DNA of 64,000 nt from Antarcticimicrobium sp. (GCF_029212575.1 NZ_JARGPK010000056.1:124001-188000), one strand, 5' to 3'; counted from the stretch's first letter, positions 26,304 through 36,874 are shown. The notes: generated by a model from the sequence alone, not told the origin. Program-made: numbers and translations.

Positions 26304-27437
26304 TCAGTAGCGCGGCGCGCCGAGCATGTGGTCTGGCAGCAGCCGGATCGCCAGCGCCCCCAGCCCGGTCAGCAGCATCAGCAGGACGAAGAGCCAGCCG
26401 AGGAAGGGCACCAGCCCGATCACGCCCGCGACCAGCGCGCCGACACCGGCCGCAAGCGCCCGGTCACCGATGCTGTCCGGCAGGGTGCGGCCCGCCGCCG
26501 AAAGCAGCGCCACGCCAAAGGCATAGGCCCCGACCACATAGCCAAAGAACCCGGCCAGCAAGGCCAGCAGGACAAACGCCGGGGTCAGCAGGATGCCGAT
26601 CCCGGTCAGCGCCACGACGATTCCCGCACCGCTGAGCGTCGAGAGCGCCACGAACCCGACGCCAAAGGTGCGCCCGGGCCGGTCGAGGATACGCCGCCGC
26701 ATCGCCGCCAGCATCTCGGGCGCCAGCGCCGCGATCAGGGCGGCCACACCGGCCACCAGCAGGACGCCGAACAGGAACCCGCCGAGCACCCCGCGCCAGG
26801 ACACCATCTCGGGTCCGCCGCCCCACTCCAGCGGTCCCCGGTCCTTGATCTTGCGCCGCTCGATTCGATCCTCCGGCGCGACTGAGGCCGGAACCGTCAG
26901 CTGCCCTGGGGTGGTTTCATAGAGGGTCAGGGTGCCGCCGACGCGGGCGCCGGGGCCGAAATCCACGTCGCGCGCGGTCAGCGCCATGTCCCCCGCGACC
27001 ACGCTGTTAAGCGTCACGCGTTCCCCCGCCAGCAGGGCATAGCCGCCGATTTCGCTGTCGATCCGCAGCTCGGAGCCCGAGGCGCGCAGGTTGCCCGCAA
27101 CCGGCCCCTGCACGGTGACCTCCTGACCGAACAGGGTCGCGTTGCCCGCCACCGCGCCGTTCAGCGTCACGTCCTGGCCCGCCATGTAGGCGTTGCCACC
27201 GGCATCGCCGGAGAGCGTCACCCAGCGGCCCGCCATATGCGCGGTGCCGGCGATGTCAGCCGCCGCCGTCACCTTTTCCCCGGCCAGGAACAGATCGGTC
27301 CGCCCCATCTGGGAAACACTCACGCTGCGGCCGGCACGAAAGGCATCGCCGCCGATGGCAAGGCTGCGGCCGTCGTCCCCGGCCAGGGCGGCAGAGGTCA
27401 GCAGAACGGACAAGAAAACCGAAATCAGAAATCGCAT
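26304..27437 (-). CDS. exported bactofilin-like beta-solenoid protein with C-terminal membrane helices
   Basis: A 377-residue protein with a signal peptide (MRFLISVFLSVLLTSAALAG), then about 150 residues of short repeated strands of the polymer-forming (bactofilin-like) kind, with recurrent phrases such as AGTAHMAGRWVTLSGDAGG, NAYMAGQDVTLNG and NATLFGQEVTVQG. The C-terminal half (about 215-370) is a membrane domain of five or so helices. Such proteins are usually called polymer-forming cytoskeletal or DUF-type; the solenoid would face the periplasm. The start at 27437 is set by the signal peptide. It leads a four-gene set with a DMT transporter, lipase and phnM. Confidence 0.75.
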   Translation of the reverse strand: MRFLISVFLSVLLTSAALAGDDGRSLAIGGDAFRAGRSVSVSQMGRTDLFLAGEKVTAAADIAGTAHMAGRWVTLSGDAGGNAYMAGQDVTLNGAVAGNATLFGQEVTVQGPVAGNLRASGSELRIDSEIGGYALLAGERVTLNSVVAGDMALTARDVDFGPGARVGGTLTLYETTPGQLTVPASVAPEDRIERRKIKDRGPLEWGGGPEMVSWRGVLGGFLFGVLLVAGVAALIAALAPEMLAAMRRRILDRPGRTFGVGFVALSTLSGAGIVVALTGIGILLTPAFVLLALLAGFFGYVVGAYAFGVALLSAAGRTLPDSIGDRALAAGVGALVAGVIGLVPFLGWLFVLLMLLTGLGALAIRLLPDHMLGAPRY

Positions 27438-27558
27438 CTCAATCCCCCGGGAAAGCAAAACATCGGCAGGCTACCCGCGCGATATGACAGTTGCCAGCGC
27501 CGGTTCAAGAACCCCGCGAAAGACCGCCACCGAAAAACCGCCGCAAAAATTCCGTCGC

Positions 27559-27590
27559 GCCAAAAAGAAAGGGGGCCCAAAGGCCCCCTT
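27559..27590 (-). terminator. Rho-independent terminator after groL
   Basis: Read on the minus strand, AAGGGGGCC pairs with GGCCCCCTT (27582-27590 with 27569-27577, loop 27578-27581), and TTTCTTTTT follows. It lies 28 bases after the groL stop codon. Confidence 0.9.
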
Positions 27591-27617
27591 CCCCATCTGT
27601 CCGGATGACCGGGCAGC

Positions 27618-29276
<1,659 letters not shown>

Positions 29277-29305
29277 CTAACTTGGTTTCAGGGAAGGGCG
29301 CAATC

Positions 29306-29593
29306 TCAGGCGATGATGCCGAGAATGTCGCTTTCCTTCATGATCAGCATCTCTTCACCTTCGACGGTGACTTCGGTGCCCGACCACTTGCCGAACAGGA
29401 TCTTGTCACCTTCCGACACGCCCATCGCGATCAGTTCGCCGCTGTCCTTGCGGGCGCCTTCGCCACAGGACACAACGATACCTTCGGCCGGCTTTTCTTT
29501 TGCGCTGTCGGGAATGATCAGTCCGCCTGCGGTCTTTTCATCGCCTTCGAGGCGACGGACCAGCACCCGATCGTGAAGTGGTTTGAATGCCAT
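29306..29593 (-). CDS. groS: co-chaperonin GroES
   Basis: A 95-residue GroES, the lid of the GroEL chamber: [19 protein letters not shown] at the start, the mobile loop [16 protein letters not shown], and SDILGII at the end. The ATG at 29593 follows AAGGAGC; an in-frame extension to 29707 crosses the promoter and CIRCE and is not coding. First gene of groSL. Confidence 0.99.
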   Translation of the reverse strand: MAFKPLHDRVLVRRLEGDEKTAGGLIIPDSAKEKPAEGIVVSCGEGARKDSGELIAMGVSEGDKILFGKWSGTEVTVEGEEMLIMKESDILGIIA

Positions 29594-29657
29594 CTTTGCA
29601 GCTCCTTGAGGCTCAAAGTTCGTTTGATTGAAGTTCCCCGCTCTCCCCGGGGAACCG

Positions 29658-29684
29658 TTATCACTCACCCGAGGCGAGTGATAA
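29658..29684. promoter_or_regulatory. CIRCE element (HrcA operator)
   Basis: Perfect inverted repeat TTATCACTC (29658-29666), nine-base spacer, GAGTGATAA (29676-29684), extended by one CG pair on each side. It differs from the consensus TTAGCACTC-N9-GAGTGCTAA at one symmetric position. It lies about 65 bases upstream of groS, where the HrcA repressor would block the heat-shock operon. hrcA itself is not in the window. Confidence 0.93.
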
Positions 29685-29691
29685 CGGCGCA

Positions 29692-29720
29692 TAGCTAGGC
29701 ACAGCACCGGCCTGTGTCAA
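29692..29720 (-). promoter_or_regulatory. groSL promoter
   Basis: On the minus strand a perfect TTGACA -35 (29720-29715) is followed after 17 bases by TAGCTA (29697-29692), a poor -10. Transcription would start near or within the CIRCE element, the usual arrangement for HrcA control. The -10 assignment is uncertain. Confidence 0.55.
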
Positions 29721-29755
29721 CAGGTCTTTTCGCACAGACCGCTCAACGGGCCGCC

Positions 29756-30427
29756 TCAATCCGTGTCCCAGCTATAGGCCCAATGGACCAGCCCCTCGGA
29801 CCCGGCCGCAGTCAGGCGGTAGATGCCCTTTTCCACCCGTTCGAACCAACCGTAGTGGTTATCCGCCATCAGCCGCGTGGCATGGGCCACCCCGGTTGCG
29901 CGCGCTACCAGCGCCCCTTTTTGCGACCCGTGCTCGGCCAGATGGGCGGCGCAGCGCAGCGCATCCTGCCGATAGGCGGTGACGATACCGTGCCGCGTGG
30001 CGCCGCCCGAATTCGGATCGCCCTCCAGCCGGTCGAACTCGCGCAGCAGCTTTGCAGTGCGCTTTTTCGACTTGCGCGGCGCGTAGGGGCCCGGATCGCA
30101 TTGTACCTCGGCCCGGCCGTCGCCGCGCACCGTGATCAGCCCCAGCCCGAGCCTTCGGCAGAGCGCGAGGTTGTCCTTCAGCGCCCGGCGCGCGGTCTTG
30201 CCGGTGGGACGCGGCACCGCGATATAGACCAGGTCGGTCACCGACAGCCGCGCCACCGCCTGGTGAAACAGCCCCAGCGAGAACCGCAGCTTCAGCTCGA
30301 CGATCACCGGCGGATCATCGCCGCGCCGCGCCATCACGTCGGCGGCGCCGACCTCGCCCTTGACGCAATAGCCCTGTCGCTCCAAAAGCGCCTTTACCGG
30401 CGGATAAAGATCCTGTTCGCGGGTCAT
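29756..30427 (-). CDS. DUF2161 protein with PD-(D/E)XK nuclease-like fold
   Basis: A 223-residue protein of the DUF2161 family. The N-terminal part has a PD-(D/E)XK-like core: GEVGAADVMARR supplies the Asp and VIVELKLRFS the Glu-x-Lys. The C-terminal part (PNSGGATRHGIVTAYRQDAL and a short winged-helix-like stretch) is typical of the family. Family members are annotated as putative phosphodiesterases or nucleases; the substrate is unknown. The start at 30427 is the first family-like residue (MTREQDLYPP), and a 37-codon upstream extension looks unconserved. Divergent from the pyrophosphatase gene. Confidence 0.8.
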   Translation of the reverse strand: MTREQDLYPPVKALLERQGYCVKGEVGAADVMARRGDDPPVIVELKLRFSLGLFHQAVARLSVTDLVYIAVPRPTGKTARRALKDNLALCRRLGLGLITVRGDGRAEVQCDPGPYAPRKSKKRTAKLLREFDRLEGDPNSGGATRHGIVTAYRQDALRCAAHLAEHGSQKGALVARATGVAHATRLMADNHYGWFERVEKGIYRLTAAGSEGLVHWAYSWDTD

Positions 30428-30561
30428 CGCGGCCAACCTAGGCGATCCACCCCGGCGCGTCCAACCGGCGCCGGATCGCAGGCGAAAACCCCGCGTGACA
30501 AGGCCCGCCGCCCTGCCTATAAGGCGCGCAAAATCCAACCTTTGTTGAACAGGACGTTATC

Positions 30562-31482
30562 ATGACCATCCAAGTCTTCGGCCACAAATCCCCCGACACC
30601 GATTCGACCGGCTCGCCGATCATCTGGGCATGGTACCTGAACGAGGTAAAGGGCACCCCGGCCGAGGCCAAGCTGCTGGGCGAGCCGAACACCGAGGCGG
30701 CCTTCATGCTGACCCGCTGGGACCTGCCCAAGCCCGAAATCATCGCCGATGTCGCCGATGACGCCGCGGTGGTGATCGTCGACACCAACAACCCCGCCGA
30801 ACTGCCCGCCAATATCAACGGCGCCGACGTGCAGGCGATCATCGACCACCACAAGCTGGTCGGCGGCCTGGAGACCAAGGGCCCGATCGACATCACCGTC
30901 CGCCCGCTGGCCTGCACCGCGACCATCCTGATCGACCTGATGGGCGAGGACGCCGCCAGGATGCCCGACTGGGCCAAGGGCGCGGCGCTGACCTGCATCC
31001 TGTCCGACACGCTGGAATTCCGCAGCCCCACCACCACCGATCACGACAGGGCCGTGGCCGAGAAACTGGCCACCGACCTTGGCATCGCCATCCCCGCCTA
31101 TGCCGCCGAGATGTTCGCGGCGAAATCCGATGTCTCGGCCTTCTCCGATGCCGAACTGCTGCGCATGGACAGCAAGGAATACGAAATCGCGGGCAGGAAA
31201 TTCCGTATCTCGGTGCTGGAAACGACCAGCCCGGCCATCGTGCTGGACCGCAAGAACAGCCTTGTCGAAAGCATGCAGTCGGTGGCCGCAGAAGACGGCG
31301 TCGACCAGGTTCTGCTCTTTGTCATCGACATCCTGAAGGAAGAGGCGACGCTGCTGGTGCCCAACGACCTGGTCAAGACCGTCGCCGAGAAAAGCTTCGG
31401 CGCCACCGTCGCGGGCGACACCGTGGTCCTGCCCGGCATCATGAGCCGGAAAAAGCAGATCATCCCGAACCTCAAGGTCTGA
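30562..31482 (+). CDS. ppaC: manganese-dependent inorganic pyrophosphatase
   Basis: A 306-residue family II pyrophosphatase of the DHH superfamily, hydrolysing PPi to two phosphates to pull biosynthetic reactions forward. Metal-site motifs are GHKSPDTDS near the start, VDTNNPAE, and DHHKLVGG; the DHHA2 domain forms the C-terminal third. Length is normal. AGGA precedes the ATG by seven bases. A hairpin follows the stop. Confidence 0.95.
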   Translation: MTIQVFGHKSPDTDSTGSPIIWAWYLNEVKGTPAEAKLLGEPNTEAAFMLTRWDLPKPEIIADVADDAAVVIVDTNNPAELPANINGADVQAIIDHHKLVGGLETKGPIDITVRPLACTATILIDLMGEDAARMPDWAKGAALTCILSDTLEFRSPTTTDHDRAVAEKLATDLGIAIPAYAAEMFAAKSDVSAFSDAELLRMDSKEYEIAGRKFRISVLETTSPAIVLDRKNSLVESMQSVAAEDGVDQVLLFVIDILKEEATLLVPNDLVKTVAEKSFGATVAGDTVVLPGIMSRKKQIIPNLKV

Positions 31483-31495
31483 GCGCCTTGCCGGA

Positions 31496-31519
31496 GGAGG
31501 TGCCCCGGCGGGCACCTCC
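31496..31519 (+). terminator. hairpin after the pyrophosphatase gene
   Basis: GGAGGTGCCC (31496-31505) pairs perfectly with GGGCACCTCC (31510-31519) around a CGGC loop, 13 bases after the ppaC stop. Only a short, interrupted T-rich tail follows, so termination may be partial, letting some transcripts reach the DUF1294 gene 27 bases on. Confidence 0.55.
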
Positions 31520-31546
31520 GCTCATCTTGCCGGAGCCGCACCCCGG

Positions 31547-31960
31547 ATGCTTCTTGGTCTCCTCCTCGTCATCAATCTCTGGGCCTTTGCGCTTTTTGGC
31601 TGGGACAAGGCGCAGGCCAAAAACCTCGGGTGGCGGGTGTCGGAAAGAAGCTTTTTACTGCTTGCCGTTTGCGGCGGTTGGCCCGCCCTCAAGCTCGGGC
31701 AACGGGTGTTCCGCCACAAGACCCGCAAGCAACCTTTCAGAACCGAACTGACCATGGCGATCGGCCTCAATCTGGTGGCCGTCGCGGTACTCGGTTACCT
31801 TGCCGGACCAGAGCTGCGCGCCCGGGCCTTTGACTGGCCTGAGGTTCCTTTGAGCGTCCTTCTGAGCCAGCCCACTGTGCCGCAAGACCCCACGATCAAT
31901 CGCGGAGCAAGCACCCCGTCTCAAGGCACGCACCGGTTCTTCCAGTCGACGCGGCCCTGA
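31547..31960 (+). CDS. DUF1294 family membrane protein
   Basis: A 137-residue protein with two hydrophobic helices and the DUF1294 core: FALFGWDKAQAKNLGWRVSE, then FLLLAVCGGWPALKLGQRVF and RHKTRKQPFR. The function of the family is unknown. The Arg/Lys-rich loop suggests a cytoplasmic face. The last 45 residues are Pro/Ser-rich and unlike the family. It may depend on read-through from the pyrophosphatase gene. Confidence 0.8.
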   Translation: MLLGLLLVINLWAFALFGWDKAQAKNLGWRVSERSFLLLAVCGGWPALKLGQRVFRHKTRKQPFRTELTMAIGLNLVAVAVLGYLAGPELRARAFDWPEVPLSVLLSQPTVPQDPTINRGASTPSQGTHRFFQSTRP

Positions 31961-32128
31961 CCGCCTCGCCTTTCTGCATGCCCAGCGACCGGGCACATCG
32001 GGCGGAAAGTGTCAGGACAGAATATCCGGGCTCCCCCGGCAGGCGTGCGCGCCAAACCTCTTGGGGGTTTCCCCATCCCTGCAAAACCGCCATATCTGCG
32101 CCAGATCCAATTGCGCGAAAGCCCCCCC

Positions 32129-33004
32129 ATGACCCAGATCATCGCCGCCCTGTCCGACGTCTCCGACCGCTACGAGGTGCTCTTCGTCGATCTCTGGGGC
32201 TGCGTACACGACGGGGTGCGCGCCTTTCCGGCGGCGGTGGCGGCGTTGCAGCGATACCGTGCGAACGGCGGCACCGTGGTGCTGGTCACCAATTCGCCGA
32301 AACCCCGGCTGGGCGTTGCCACCCAGATGCGCGGCTTCGGCGTGCCGGACGATGCCTATGACACCATCGCCACCAGCGGCGACAGCGCTCGCGCGGCGAT
32401 GTTCGAGGGGGTGGTCGGCGAAAAGGTCTGGTTCATGGGCGAATGGGAGCGCGACCACGAGTTCTTCGAACCGATCCACGTGATCCACGACCCCGTCGCC
32501 ATCACCCGCGTCCCGCTGGACGAGGCCAAGGGCATCGTCTGCTGCGGCCCGTTCGACCCGATGGCGGATCCGGCAGTGAACCGGCCAGAGTTCCTGCTGG
32601 CGAAACAAAAGGGGTTGAAACTGCTCTGCGCCAACCCCGACATCGTCGTCGACCGGGGCGAGACCCGCGAATGGTGCGCCGGGGCGCTGGCGCGGCTCTA
32701 TTCCGAGATGGGGGGGGAAAGCCTCTATTTCGGCAAGCCGCACCCGCCGATCTACGATCTGGCCCGCCGTCGGCTGGCCGAGATGGGCAGGGATGCGGGC
32801 AATGCCGCGATCCTGGCGATCGGCGACGGCATCCACACCGACATCGCCGGCGCCATGGGCGAGGATATCGATTCGCTGTTCATTACCGGCGGGTTGTCAG
32901 CGCGCGAAACCGCCACTTCGGAGCAGCCCGAACCGGCGGCGCTGACCCGGTTTCTCGCGACCGAACAGTCCAACCCGACCTATGCCATCGGACAGTTGCG
33001 CTGA
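32129..33004 (+). CDS. HAD-superfamily hydrolase (TIGR01459 type)
   Basis: A 291-residue HAD-like phosphatase of the class IIA subgroup described as TIGR01459. Motif I is LFVDLWGCVHDG (first Asp nucleophile), motif II TVVLVTNSPKPR, the Lys region YFGKPHPPIYD and motif IV LAIGDGIHTDIAGAMG. The substrate is unknown. The start at 32129 agrees with the family; an extension to 32009 is not supported. It is followed closely by the MaoC-like gene. Confidence 0.9.
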   Translation: MTQIIAALSDVSDRYEVLFVDLWGCVHDGVRAFPAAVAALQRYRANGGTVVLVTNSPKPRLGVATQMRGFGVPDDAYDTIATSGDSARAAMFEGVVGEKVWFMGEWERDHEFFEPIHVIHDPVAITRVPLDEAKGIVCCGPFDPMADPAVNRPEFLLAKQKGLKLLCANPDIVVDRGETREWCAGALARLYSEMGGESLYFGKPHPPIYDLARRRLAEMGRDAGNAAILAIGDGIHTDIAGAMGEDIDSLFITGGLSARETATSEQPEPAALTRFLATEQSNPTYAIGQLR

Positions 33005-33107
33005 CCGAAAAACCGCTTGCTTTTCTGCGCCTGCAAAGTAATAAAGTTGCCAAATATACGGCCACGGTCGATCATTTATTACCGCGCCGATGAGAAAAGA
33101 GGACGAC

Positions 33108-33551
33108 ATGTTGGACAACCTGCCCCGCGGAACCATCTGTATCGAAGACATCGAGATGGGCATGACGCGCCACCTGCGCAAACAGGTGACCGACGAGGAT
33201 ATCGAGATGTTCGCGCAGGTCTCCACCGACCACAACCCGGTGCATCTGGACGACGACTACGCCCGCGATACCATCTTCGAGGGGCGCATCGCCCACGGCA
33301 TGCTGACCGCCGGGCTGATCTCGGCGGTGATCGGCGAGCAACTGCCCGGGCACGGCACGATCTACATGGGCCAGACGCTGAAGTTCCTCGCCCCGGTGCG
33401 CCCCGGCGACATGGTCTATGCCGAGGTCAAGGTGGTCGACATCGACATCGCCAAGCGCCGCGTCAAGCTGGATTGCCACTGTGCGGTCGATGGCAAGAAG
33501 GTCCTCGCGGGCGAGGCCACCGTCCTCGCCCCCAGCCGCAAGTTCGACTGA
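33108..33551 (+). CDS. MaoC-like hot-dog dehydratase
   Basis: A 147-residue single hot-dog-fold protein of the (R)-specific enoyl-CoA hydratase (MaoC/PhaJ) class, with the active-site segment STDHNPVHLDDDYARDTIFE and GRIAHGMLTAGLIS. It probably hydrates enoyl-CoA in beta-oxidation or polyhydroxyalkanoate supply. The start at 33108 was chosen because GAGGA lies four bases upstream; an ATG at 33090 lacks a ribosome binding site. Confidence 0.9.
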   Translation: MLDNLPRGTICIEDIEMGMTRHLRKQVTDEDIEMFAQVSTDHNPVHLDDDYARDTIFEGRIAHGMLTAGLISAVIGEQLPGHGTIYMGQTLKFLAPVRPGDMVYAEVKVVDIDIAKRRVKLDCHCAVDGKKVLAGEATVLAPSRKFD

Positions 33552-33607
33552 CACCGCCTTGCCGAACCGCGCTTGCGCCCGGTCGCGCAGGGCGCTAGGC
33601 ATCGGCC

Positions 33608-34540
33608 ATGCGGATCATACGGGATTACCAGTTCGTCGAAGCCCAGGACCGCGGCGCCAGCGCCGCGATCGGCAATTTCGACGGCGTGCACATCGGCCAC
33701 CGGTCGGTTATCGAACTGGCGCGCAAGGCGGTGCCGGATGCCCCCCTCGGGATCATCACCTTCGAGCCGCACCCGCGCGAATATTTCGCCCCGAAAAGCC
33801 CACCCTTCCGCCTGATGCGCCGCGGCGCGCGCGGCCACCGGCTGGAAAAGCTGGGGGTGGAAAAGCTTTACGAGCTGAACTTCAACGCCGCCCTTGCCGG
33901 GCTGACCCCCAAGGAGTTTGCCCGCAACGTGCTGGCCGAAGGGCTGGGCGTGGCGCATGTGGTGGTGGGCGCCGATTTCTGTTTCGGCAAGGGTCGCGCC
34001 GGCAATGCCGAGGATCTGGTGCGCTTCGGGCGCGAGATGGGCTTTGGCGTCACCGTCGCGCCGCTGCTGGAAAAGTCGGAAAACACCGTCTCCTCGACCG
34101 CGATCCGCACCGCGCTGAGCGAGGGCCGCCCGCGCGACGCCACCGCCATGCTGGGCCACTGGCACCGGATCGAGGGCGCGGTCATCGGCGGTGAACAGCG
34201 CGGCCGCGACCTGGGCTTTCCCACCGCCAACATGTCGATCGAGGGGCTGCACCCGCCCGCCTTCGGCGTCTACGCGGTTCTGGTCGACGTGCTCGACGGG
34301 CCGCACAGGGGCAGCTATCGCGGCGCCGCCTCGCTCGGCGTACGTCCGATGTTCGGCGGCGAGGTGCCCAATATCGAAACCTACCTGTTCGATTTCTCCG
34401 GCGATCTCTACGGCGCGACGCTCTCGGTCGGGCTGGTGGACTACCTGCGCCCCGAGATGGAATTCGAAAGCCTCGACGCGCTGATCGCGCAGATGGACGG
34501 CGATTGCGCCCGCGCTCGCGACATCCTGGGGGCGCTATGA
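33608..34540 (+). CDS. ribF: bifunctional riboflavin kinase / FAD synthetase
   Basis: A 310-residue RibF turning riboflavin into FMN and then FAD. The N-terminal nucleotidyltransferase domain shows AAIGNFDGVHIGHRSV and the NTVSSTAIR motif; the C-terminal riboflavin kinase domain begins near 190 with GRDLGFPTANM and ends with FDFSGDLYG. Length is normal. The ATG of the next gene overlaps its stop (ATGA at 34537-34540). Confidence 0.96.
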   Translation: MRIIRDYQFVEAQDRGASAAIGNFDGVHIGHRSVIELARKAVPDAPLGIITFEPHPREYFAPKSPPFRLMRRGARGHRLEKLGVEKLYELNFNAALAGLTPKEFARNVLAEGLGVAHVVVGADFCFGKGRAGNAEDLVRFGREMGFGVTVAPLLEKSENTVSSTAIRTALSEGRPRDATAMLGHWHRIEGAVIGGEQRGRDLGFPTANMSIEGLHPPAFGVYAVLVDVLDGPHRGSYRGAASLGVRPMFGGEVPNIETYLFDFSGDLYGATLSVGLVDYLRPEMEFESLDALIAQMDGDCARARDILGAL

Positions 34541-35007
34541 GCGATCCGATCGACCGCTCCGGCCTCGCCTCCCGGTTCTGGGAGCGCAAACCGCTGCGCC
34601 AGTTGAACCCGCGCGAGTGGGAGGCGCTTTGCGACGGCTGCGGCAAATGCTGCCTCAACAAGCTCGAGGACGAGGACACCGGCGAGGTCGACCTGACCTG
34701 CGTCGCCTGCCGGCTGCTCGACAACGAGACCTGCCGCTGCGCGCAATATGAGATCCGCCACCAGTTCGTGCCCGAATGCATCGTGTTGCGCCCCGAGAAC
34801 ATCGACGAACACGCCTACTGGATGCCGCAGACCTGCGCCTATCGCCTGTTGTGGGAGGGCAAGCCGCTCTACGACTGGCACCCGCTGATCTCCGGCACCG
34901 CCGAAAGCGTACATTCCGCCGGGGTTTCCGTACGCAATCGCACCGTCCCGGAATTCGAGATCCCGGAAGACGACTGGGAAGACTACATCATCGAGGAGCC
35001 CGTCTGA
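34537..35007 (+). CDS. YcgN-family cysteine cluster protein
   Basis: A 156-residue protein with a Cys-rich core: ALCDGCGKCCLNKLEDED followed by LTCVACRLLDNETCRCAQY. The layout CxxCxxCC...CxxC...CxC is the YcgN/UPF0260 family, which probably binds an Fe-S cluster or zinc. Function unknown. The ATG at 34537 overlaps ribF by four bases, and its stop overlaps the threonine aldolase start (TGATG at 35005-35009), so three genes are translated together. Confidence 0.93.
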   Translation: MSDPIDRSGLASRFWERKPLRQLNPREWEALCDGCGKCCLNKLEDEDTGEVDLTCVACRLLDNETCRCAQYEIRHQFVPECIVLRPENIDEHAYWMPQTCAYRLLWEGKPLYDWHPLISGTAESVHSAGVSVRNRTVPEFEIPEDDWEDYIIEEPV

Positions 35008-36050
35008 TGTTCTTTGCCTCCGACAATTCCGGCCCGGTCCACCCCAATGTTCTAGAGGCGCTGACCAGGGCCAACGAAGGCTATGCCATGGGCTACGGCG
35101 CCGATGCGCTGATGGACCGCGTCCGCGACCGCATCCGCAATCTGTTCGAGGCGCCCGAGGCGGCGGTCTATCTGGTCGCCACCGGCACCGCCGCCAATTC
35201 GCTGGCGCTGGCGACGCTGGCCAATCCCTGGGACACGATCTTTTGCACCCCCGTCGCCCATATCCAGGAGGACGAGTGCAACGCGCCGGAGTTTTATTCC
35301 GGCGGTGCCAAGCTGACGCTGGTGGGCACCGGCGACAAGATGACCCCCGCAACCCTGCGCGCCGCCATCGAGGGCGAGCAGACCCGCGGCGTGCACGGGC
35401 CGCAGCGCGGTCCGGTGTCGATCACCCAGGTGACCGAGCGCGGATCGGTTCATACGCTGGACGAACTCGCCGCCCTCACCTCGGTCGCCAGGGAATATAG
35501 CCTCCCGGTGCATCTGGACGGCGCGCGCTTTGCCAATGCGCTCGTCGCGCTGGGGTGCAGCCCGGCCGAGATGACCTGGAAGGCCGGTGTCGACGCGGTC
35601 TCCTTCGGCGGCACCAAGAACGGGCTGATGGGGGCCGAGGCGGTGGTGTTCTTCGATCCCGCCCACGCCTGGGAGTTCGAGCTGCGCCGCAAGCGCGGCG
35701 CGCATCTGTTTTCCAAGCACCGCTATCTCTCGGCGCAGATGGACGCCTATCTTGAGGATGGCCTGTGGCTGGAGATGGCCGAGCAGGCGAATGACAATTG
35801 CACCCGCCTCGCCGCCGGGTTGCACGACGCGGGGGCCGAGTTCCTGAACCTGCCGCAGGCCAACATGATCTTTGCCGCCCTGCCCCGCCGGGTGCACCAG
35901 CGGCTCAAGGCCGAGGGCGCGATGTATTACCTGCAGGGCGGTCCGCTGGAGACCGGTGACGGCGGGGAAATGCTCGCCTGTCGGCTGGTCTGCGACTGGT
36001 CGATCGGTGCGGATCAGATCGACCGTTTCGTGGAACTGGCCCGGGTCTGA
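35007..36050 (+). CDS. ltaE: low-specificity threonine aldolase
   Basis: A 347-residue fold-type I PLP enzyme splitting L-threonine (or allo-threonine) into glycine and acetaldehyde. It starts MFFASDNSGPVHPNVLEAL, holds a phosphate-binding VATGTAANSLAL and the Schiff-base Lys in VSFGGTKNGLMGAEAVVFF. The start at 35007 is fixed by the TGATG overlap. The last 37 bases overlap the 3' end of the convergent hydrolase gene. Confidence 0.93.
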   Translation: MFFASDNSGPVHPNVLEALTRANEGYAMGYGADALMDRVRDRIRNLFEAPEAAVYLVATGTAANSLALATLANPWDTIFCTPVAHIQEDECNAPEFYSGGAKLTLVGTGDKMTPATLRAAIEGEQTRGVHGPQRGPVSITQVTERGSVHTLDELAALTSVAREYSLPVHLDGARFANALVALGCSPAEMTWKAGVDAVSFGGTKNGLMGAEAVVFFDPAHAWEFELRRKRGAHLFSKHRYLSAQMDAYLEDGLWLEMAEQANDNCTRLAAGLHDAGAEFLNLPQANMIFAALPRRVHQRLKAEGAMYYLQGGPLETGDGGEMLACRLVCDWSIGADQIDRFVELARV

Positions 36051-36874
36051 CGCCCCCCAACCTTGTCCCCCGTCCGCGCGAACAGCGCACGCAGATGCGC
36101 CGCCACCTCTGCCGGGTGGGTGATCGGCAGCATATGGCCCGCCCCTTCGATCACGACGTTGGCGGCATCCGGCAGGCGTCGGGCGATGGCATCGTTGATC
36201 GCCTTCGTCACCGGGTGGCTTTCGGTGCCCCGCAGCAACAGCGCCGGCATCGCCGCCCGGTCAAGCCGCCCCGGCGACAGGATACCGGCAGGATCGTCAT
36301 AGAGCGGAGGGCTGCAGGCACGCACGAAATGCATGCTGCGGATCATGCCGGCGCGGGCATCCTCGGGCATCTGCTCCCAACCGGGGCCAGCCCCGCCCCA
36401 CATCTCGTTGAAACGCCGCGTGCCGGTCTCGTAGTCGCCGCGCTCCAGCTGCGCGGTGAAGGCTGTCGCGTCCTCGTCATGGATGGCCAGCGCCTCCGGG
36501 TCGTCCTGCGCCGCGAAACAGAAATAGACCGGCTCGACCAGCGTGAGCGAGCGCACCCGCTCCGGATGCGCTACCGCCAGCCGCAGCGCCACCGTGGCGC
36601 CAAAGGAATGGCCGATCACGTCCATCCGCCCGGTCAGGAAGGTTTCCGCGATCTCGGTGATCCGGTCCTGCGGGTCGCCGCGCCCGTCCCAGTCCGGGCT
36701 GCGCCCGTGGCCGAGCATGTCGAAGCCGGTGAAGGTAGCTTCCGTCTCGAACTGCGCCGCCAGCCCGCGCCAGGCGCCGGAATGGCCCAGCGTGCAATGC
36801 AGCGCGAGAACCTGCCGGGGGCCTTGTCCGAACTGCCGCGAAAAGACCGGCTGCGGCAGCCCCTGCCCGTCCAT
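36014..36874 (-). CDS. alpha/beta-fold hydrolase
   Basis: A 286-residue alpha/beta hydrolase. Motifs are [13 protein letters not shown] for the oxyanion region, the [12 protein letters not shown] loop, the nucleophile elbow [15 protein letters not shown] and [13 protein letters not shown] with the catalytic His. The substrate is unknown. The ATG overlaps the stop of the isomerase gene (TGATG at 36872-36876), so the two are coupled. Its 3' end lies 37 bases inside the convergent threonine aldolase gene. Confidence 0.9.
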   Translation of the reverse strand: MDGQGLPQPVFSRQFGQGPRQVLALHCTLGHSGAWRGLAAQFETEATFTGFDMLGHGRSPDWDGRGDPQDRITEIAETFLTGRMDVIGHSFGATVALRLAVAHPERVRSLTLVEPVYFCFAAQDDPEALAIHDEDATAFTAQLERGDYETGTRRFNEMWGGAGPGWEQMPEDARAGMIRSMHFVRACSPPLYDDPAGILSPGRLDRAAMPALLLRGTESHPVTKAINDAIARRLPDAANVVIEGAGHMLPITHPAEVAAHLRALFARTGDKVGGRQTRASSTKRSI

